Source of the DNA: JAYPHU01 sp038127535
GTDB taxonomy: Bacteria > Pseudomonadota > Alphaproteobacteria > Rhodospirillales > UBA2165
DNA length: 17,304 nt
Assembly (NCBI GenBank): GCA_038127535.1
Contig: JAYPHU010000048.1
Span: 1 to 17,304, forward strand
Reading direction: 5' to 3'
Below, in pieces: positions 13,910 through 17,304 of this stretch. The position numbers and the translations under genes were made by a program. The notes beneath the pieces were generated by a model, which ran no database searches, had not been told where the DNA came from, and saw nothing but the letters and a program-made list of their open reading frames with translations. The first letter of the stretch is position 1. Each line of letters opens with the position of its first letter.

Positions 13910-13987
13910 ATGGTAAAATCCAAAAAATCGTCGATCAGAGACCGAAAAACCCATTTTTCCCTGGTTTTTAAGTCATTTCCCTGTTGA
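13910..13987 (+). CDS. Possible 25-residue basic small protein
   Basis: ATG at 13910 is preceded by AAAAGGAG with 5 nt spacing, one of the better ribosome-binding sequences in the window. It opens 25 codons (starting MVKSKKSSIRDRK, with a hydrophobic stretch FSLVF) and ends in TGA at 13985-13987, inside the -35 box of the str promoter. I recognise no family and see no good promoter upstream. It may be chance. Confidence 0.2.
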   Translation: MVKSKKSSIRDRKTHFSLVFKSFPC

Positions 13988-14012
13988 CGGGGAGAGGTGT
14001 CGGAACTATCAT
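13984..14012 (+). promoter_or_regulatory. Sigma-70-type promoter of the str operon
   Basis: The -35 box TTGACG (13984-13989) and the -10 box TATCAT (14007-14012) are separated by exactly 17 nt, each one base off the consensus. An AT-rich stretch lies just upstream. Transcription would start near 14019, leaving a leader of about 220 nt before rpsL. It follows the rpoC terminator and the minus-strand gene, so the str genes need their own promoter at this point. This is the clearest promoter in the window. Confidence 0.75.
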
Positions 14013-14123
14013 CGCGCGCTTTCCAGGGGTGGCAGGTGGTTGGTGTTCCGCCAAGACGCTGTGAAGCCCCTTAAAAACGAGACATATAGCCCCCGCAAAG
14101 GGGATTGGATTTTCCGCTGAGAG

Positions 14124-14154
14124 CCGAACCTGTTTGGGTCTCCAGGCGGGTTTT
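14124..14154 (+). terminator. Terminator-like hairpin in the rpsL leader (candidate attenuator)
   Basis: CCG (14124-14126) pairs with CGG (14147-14149), and after a two-base AA bulge CCTG (14129-14132) pairs with CAGG (14143-14146) around a 10-nt loop. G and four T follow. The stem is moderate and the T-run short, so at most partial termination is expected. It lies in the expected transcript of the str promoter, about 84 nt before rpsL. The fold is seen; attenuation is inference. Confidence 0.3.
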
Positions 14155-14237
14155 GTGCACTTTAAAGCTAGCCTGGGATCGCCGGTGTACTGAGATTTCG
14201 CACAAGACAAACTTGATGAAGGAGTTGGAAGAGGTTC

Positions 14238-14609
14238 ATGCCGACGATCAACCAGTTGATTAGAAAGCCGCGTAAAGCGCCGATTGTGCGGAACAAGGTT
14301 CCGGCCATGGAAGGATGTCCGCAAAAGCGTGGCGTCTGCACCCGTGTTTACACGACCACTCCGAAAAAGCCGAACTCGGCTCTGCGGAAGGTTGCCCGTG
14401 TCCGTCTCACCAACGGTTTCGAGGTGACGTCCTACATTCCGGGCGAGGGACACAATCTGCAGGAACACTCGGTGGTCATGATCCGCGGCGGTCGTGTGAA
14501 AGACCTTCCGGGCGTCCGCTATCACATTATTCGGGGCACGCTGGATACCCAGGGTGTCGAGGATCGCCGCCAACGCCGTTCCAAATACGGCGCCAAACGG
14601 CCGAAATAA
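14238..14609 (+). CDS. rpsL: 30S ribosomal protein S12
   Basis: S12 sits at the decoding centre and controls accuracy. The protein has 123 residues, family length. TPKKPNSALRK (41-51) and GGRVKDLPGVRYH (84-96) are intact. K43, K88 and P91 are the sensitive-type residues at the positions where streptomycin resistance or dependence arises, and D89 is the residue that is methylthiolated in other bacteria. The start is chosen from the invariant MPTINQLIRKPR. The ribosome-binding region is purine-rich but not ideal: AAGGAG ends 13 nt before the ATG and AGAGG only 3 nt before it. It is the first gene of the str operon, 12 nt before rpsG. Confidence 0.98.
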   Translation: MPTINQLIRKPRKAPIVRNKVPAMEGCPQKRGVCTRVYTTTPKKPNSALRKVARVRLTNGFEVTSYIPGEGHNLQEHSVVMIRGGRVKDLPGVRYHIIRGTLDTQGVEDRRQRRSKYGAKRPK

Positions 14610-14621
14610 TAGGAACCCGCC

Positions 14622-15092
14622 ATGTCACGTCGTCACGCAGCAGAAAAACGTGAGTTTCTCCCCGATCCGAAGTTTGGGGATGTGGTTATAACGAAATTGA
14701 TGAACGGCTTGATGTTGGACGGCAAAAAGTCGGTTGCTGAAAAGATCGTTTATGGCGCTTTCGACGATATCGAAGGCAAAACCAGCCAAAATCCCGTGGA
14801 TCTGTTCCACGAAGCCCTTAACAACGTCAAGCCGCAGATCGAAGTGCGTTCCCGCCGGGTTGGTGGCGCGACGTATCAGGTGCCGGTTGAGGTGCGCGGT
14901 GAGCGCGCTCAGGCCCTGGCGCTCCGCTGGATTATTGATACGGCCCGTAACCGGTCGGAAAACACCATGACGGGCCGGCTGTCTGCCGAGCTATTGGATG
15001 CCGCCAACAATCGCGGCGCCGCGGTTAAGAAACGCGAGGATACCCACCGGATGGCCGAAGCCAATAAGGCGTTCGCTCATTACCGCTGGTAA
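14622..15092 (+). CDS. rpsG: 30S ribosomal protein S7
   Basis: S7 binds the 3' major domain of 16S rRNA, nucleates head assembly and contacts E-site tRNA. The protein has 156 residues, typical of alphaproteobacteria. MSRRHAAEKREFLPDPKFGD starts it, the signature region LMLDGKKSVAEKIVYGAF follows at about 30-47, and SRRVGGATYQVPVEV is the conserved beta-hairpin region. AGGA lies 7 nt before the ATG, and the gap after rpsL is only 12 nt. In E. coli a longer rpsL-rpsG spacer holds the S7 repressor site; this spacer is too short to contain that structure alone, so any S7 feedback must work differently here. Confidence 0.98.
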   Translation: MSRRHAAEKREFLPDPKFGDVVITKLMNGLMLDGKKSVAEKIVYGAFDDIEGKTSQNPVDLFHEALNNVKPQIEVRSRRVGGATYQVPVEVRGERAQALALRWIIDTARNRSENTMTGRLSAELLDAANNRGAAVKKREDTHRMAEANKAFAHYRW

Positions 15093-15122
15093 GCCTCCTT
15101 TAGAGAAAAGAAGAACGTAAAA

Positions 15123-17201
15123 ATGGCACGCATCACCTCCCTCGACCGCTACCGTAATATTGGCATCATGGCCCACATCGATGCCGGTAAGACCACGACG
15201 ACTGAGCGTATTCTCTATTACACCGGACGTTCCTACAAAATCGGTGAGGTTCATGACGGCAACGCCACTATGGACTGGATGGAGCAGGAGCAGGAACGCG
15301 GCATCACCATCACCTCGGCGGCGACGACCACCATGTGGCGCGACCATCGGGTGAATATCATTGATACGCCCGGCCACGTGGACTTTACTATTGAGGTAGA
15401 GCGTAGCTTGCGCGTTCTCGATGGCGCAGTCGCCGTGTTCGACAGTGTCGCTGGCGTGGAGCCTCAGTCCGAAACGGTTTGGCGTCAAGCCGACAAGTAC
15501 GGCGTGCCGCGGATTTGTTTCGTTAATAAGATGGATCGGATCGGCGCCGATTTCTATCGCTGTGTCGAGATGATCATTGACCGTTTGGGCGCGACTCCGC
15601 TGGTGACCCAGTTGCCGGTCGGCTCCGAAGCTGACTTTGCCGGTGTGATTGATCTTCTCAAGATGCAGGCAATCATCTGGAAAGACGAATCCCTGGGTGC
15701 TGAGTTCGAGTATACCGACATTCCCGCCGATCTGCAGGATCAGGCTGCCGAATACCGCGAGAAGCTGGTTGAGACTGCCGTTGAGCAGGATGACGACGCC
15801 ATGGAAGCGTATCTCGAAGGCAATGAGCCCGACGAAGAGACGCTGATCAAATGTATCCACCAGGGTACCGTCAACCTCGACTTTGTCCCGGTTCTTTGCG
15901 GTTCCGCTTTTAAAAACAAAGGTGTGCAGCCTCTCCTTGATGCGGTTGTTGATTACCTGCCGAGCCCGACTGAGGTTGAGGCAATCAAAGGTGTCGACGT
16001 TAAGACCGAAGAGGAAATTCAGCGCAACAACTCTGACGACGAGCCTTTCTCAGCCCTGGCCTTTAAGATCATGAACGACCCGTTCGTCGGCTCTCTGACC
16101 TTCGCCCGCGTCTATTCCGGTGTGGTGGAAAGCGGGCAGAGCATTATGAACTCGGTTAAAGGTAAGCGGGAGCGTGTCGGCCGGATGTTGCTGATGCACG
16201 CAAACGATCGGGAAGATATCAAGGAAGCCCGCGCGGGTGACATCGTAGCCCTGGCCGGTCTGAAAGAAACCACCACCGGTGACACGCTGTGCGATCCGGA
16301 TAACCAGGTGGTTCTGGAGCGGATGGAATTCCCTGATCCGGTGATCGAAATCGCGGTCGAACCCAAGACGAAAGGCGATCAGGAAAAAATGGGCCAGGCC
16401 CTGGCCCGTCTGGCGGCCGAAGATCCGTCCTTCCGGGTGACCACGGACCATGAAAGCGGTCAGACCGTCATCAAGGGGATGGGCGAGCTGCACCTGGAAA
16501 TTCTGGTCGATCGCATGAAGCGGGAATTCAAGGTGGACGCCAATGTCGGTCAGCCGCAGGTGGCATACCGCGAAACCATCAAGGTCCCCGCCGATATCGA
16601 TTACACCCACAAGAAGCAGACCGGTGGTGCGGGTCAATTCGCGCGCATCAAGGTCAAGTTCGAACCGTTGCCCCCTGGTTCCGGTTTTGAATTCATCAAC
16701 AGCACCGTCGGTGGTTCCGTACCGAAGGAATACGTGCCCGGCGTTGAAAAGGGCATCAACAGCGCCATGGAATCCGGGCCGCTGTCCGGCTTCCCGGTGA
16801 CCGATCTGAAAGCCGAACTGTATGACGGCGACTCCCATGATGTGGACTCCAGCGTGATGGCGTTTGAAATCGCCGCCCGCGCCGCGTTTCGCGAGGGTGT
16901 GCTGAAGGGTAAGCCGGCGCTTCTGGAGCCCATGATGAAGGTCGAGGTGGTGACCCCGGAAGAATATATGGGTGATATCATCGGCGATCTGAATAGCCGC
17001 CGCGGTAACGTCAATTCAATGGATCAGCGGGGCAACGCCCGGGTGATCAATGGGATGGTGCCGCTGGCAAACATGTTTGGCTACGTGAACACGCTGCGGT
17101 CCATGAGTCAGGGCCGGGCCCAGTTCACCATGCACTTTGATCATTATGCGGAGACGCCGCACGCGGTGTCTGAAGAGGTCCGCGAACGTCTGGCCGGTTA
17201 G
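15123..17201 (+). CDS. fusA: Elongation factor G
   Basis: EF-G is the GTPase that drives translocation and, with RRF, ribosome recycling. The protein has 692 residues (704 in E. coli). G motifs in order are AHIDAGKTT (17-25), ERGITIT in switch I (58-64), DTPGHVDF with catalytic-type H85 (81-88), NKMDR (135-139) and the G5 region GSAFKNKG (about 260). Domains II to V follow, with the domain IV segment TGGAGQFARI and a C-terminal LRSMSQGRAQFTMHFDHY. The ATG is fixed by MARITSLDRYRNIGI. The upstream 30 nt lack a strong Shine-Dalgarno; only AAAGAAG lies within range. tuf follows after 48 nt with no terminator, so the two are cotranscribed. Confidence 0.98.
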   Translation: MARITSLDRYRNIGIMAHIDAGKTTTTERILYYTGRSYKIGEVHDGNATMDWMEQEQERGITITSAATTTMWRDHRVNIIDTPGHVDFTIEVERSLRVLDGAVAVFDSVAGVEPQSETVWRQADKYGVPRICFVNKMDRIGADFYRCVEMIIDRLGATPLVTQLPVGSEADFAGVIDLLKMQAIIWKDESLGAEFEYTDIPADLQDQAAEYREKLVETAVEQDDDAMEAYLEGNEPDEETLIKCIHQGTVNLDFVPVLCGSAFKNKGVQPLLDAVVDYLPSPTEVEAIKGVDVKTEEEIQRNNSDDEPFSALAFKIMNDPFVGSLTFARVYSGVVESGQSIMNSVKGKRERVGRMLLMHANDREDIKEARAGDIVALAGLKETTTGDTLCDPDNQVVLERMEFPDPVIEIAVEPKTKGDQEKMGQALARLAAEDPSFRVTTDHESGQTVIKGMGELHLEILVDRMKREFKVDANVGQPQVAYRETIKVPADIDYTHKKQTGGAGQFARIKVKFEPLPPGSGFEFINSTVGGSVPKEYVPGVEKGINSAMESGPLSGFPVTDLKAELYDGDSHDVDSSVMAFEIAARAAFREGVLKGKPALLEPMMKVEVVTPEEYMGDIIGDLNSRRGNVNSMDQRGNARVINGMVPLANMFGYVNTLRSMSQGRAQFTMHFDHYAETPHAVSEEVRERLAG

Positions 17202-17249
17202 GGACGGTCAGGATAACAACAACTTAGACAAGGGAATCGGAGTTGAGCG

Positions 17250-17304
17250 ATGTCTAAAGAGAAATTTGAGCGTAATAAGCCGCACTGCAACATTGGGACG
17301 ATTG
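17250..17304 (+). CDS. tuf: Elongation factor Tu, second copy (first 18 codons only)
   Basis: The start is an ATG with GGAG 7 nt upstream, and the frame reads MSKEKFERNKPHCNIGTI before the window ends in codon 19. This is the usual position of tuf after fusA. The reading continues exactly into the sequence with which the window begins, so the window spans one complete repeat unit between the two tuf copies. Codon style (CGT, AAT, ACG, ATT) resembles the first copy. Confidence 0.96.
   Translation, partial: MSKEKFERNKPHCNIGTI

Larger units (their letters stand above)
13744..14237. other. 494-nt divergent regulatory region between the CNB gene and rpsL
   Basis: There is no well-supported gene. 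The first 170 nt, next to the minus-strand gene, carry two direct repeats, a CRP-like dyad and an inverted repeat CGGCGA-T-TCGCCG (13816-13828). The middle is AT-rich, with a possible 25-codon ORF (13910-13987) and an AAAAACC/GGTTTTT hairpin (13945-13969). A good promoter lies at 13984-14012. The remaining 220 nt or so would be the transcribed str leader, with CCCC/GGGG (14091-14103) and a terminator-like hairpin (14124-14154). Confidence 0.7.

Noticed and set aside
14216..14263. 15-codon ORF overlapping the rpsL start in another frame
   Set aside because: There is no ribosome-binding sequence before its ATG, and it arises from the purine-rich rpsL initiation region.

Overview
The window is a continuous stretch of the core information-processing locus of a bacterium, almost certainly an alphaproteobacterium. 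The evidence is the fused rif and str regions in the order tuf, tRNA-Trp, secE, nusG, rplKAJL, rpoBC, rpsL, rpsG, fusA, tuf, the 396-residue EF-Tu with an HCNIGT-type N terminus, and the alphaproteobacterial-style RpoB N terminus. A Rhodospirillales-like member seems likely from the general feel of the EF-Tu and RpoB sequences, but I cannot prove that level without a search. The DNA is moderately GC-rich, and all genes but one are on the + strand.

Layout. 1-1142 is most of a first tuf gene, followed by a tRNA-Trp (1210-1285), secE and nusG. 2184-4572 holds the ribosomal stalk genes rplK, rplA, rplJ and rplL, with a candidate L1-binding site ahead of rplK and a 322-nt structured leader, including a probable L10-binding site, ahead of rplJ. 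A 274-nt spacer with several strong stem-loops separates rplL from rpoB. rpoB and rpoC (4847-13272) encode full-length beta and beta' subunits and end at a strong intrinsic terminator. A small minus-strand gene (13375-13743) then encodes a stand-alone cyclic-nucleotide-binding-domain protein. A 494-nt divergent region follows. It holds a CRP-like palindrome, a near-consensus sigma-70-type promoter (TTGACG, 17 nt, TATCAT) and a leader of about 220 nt. The str operon rpsL, rpsG, fusA, tuf then runs to the window end, where only the first 18 codons of the second tuf are present.

Function. Together the genes make the RNA polymerase core, its elongation factor NusG, the L11/L1/L10/L12 stalk region of the 50S subunit, S12 and S7 of the 30S subunit, the elongation factors EF-Tu and EF-G, and the SecE part of the translocon. 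Feedback by L1 and L10 on their own mRNAs, and attenuation between rplL and rpoB, are the expected controls, and the structures seen fit them.

Novelty. This is mostly housekeeping DNA, and I see no mobile element, CRISPR array, defence system or biosynthetic cluster. The points worth a second look are: the single-domain cNMP-binding-like protein between the rif and str regions, which lacks the usual phosphate-binding arginine; the CRP-like site upstream of it; the abrupt change of codon style at the 3' end of tuf; candidate leader structures; and the fact that both window ends fall at the same codon of two tuf copies.
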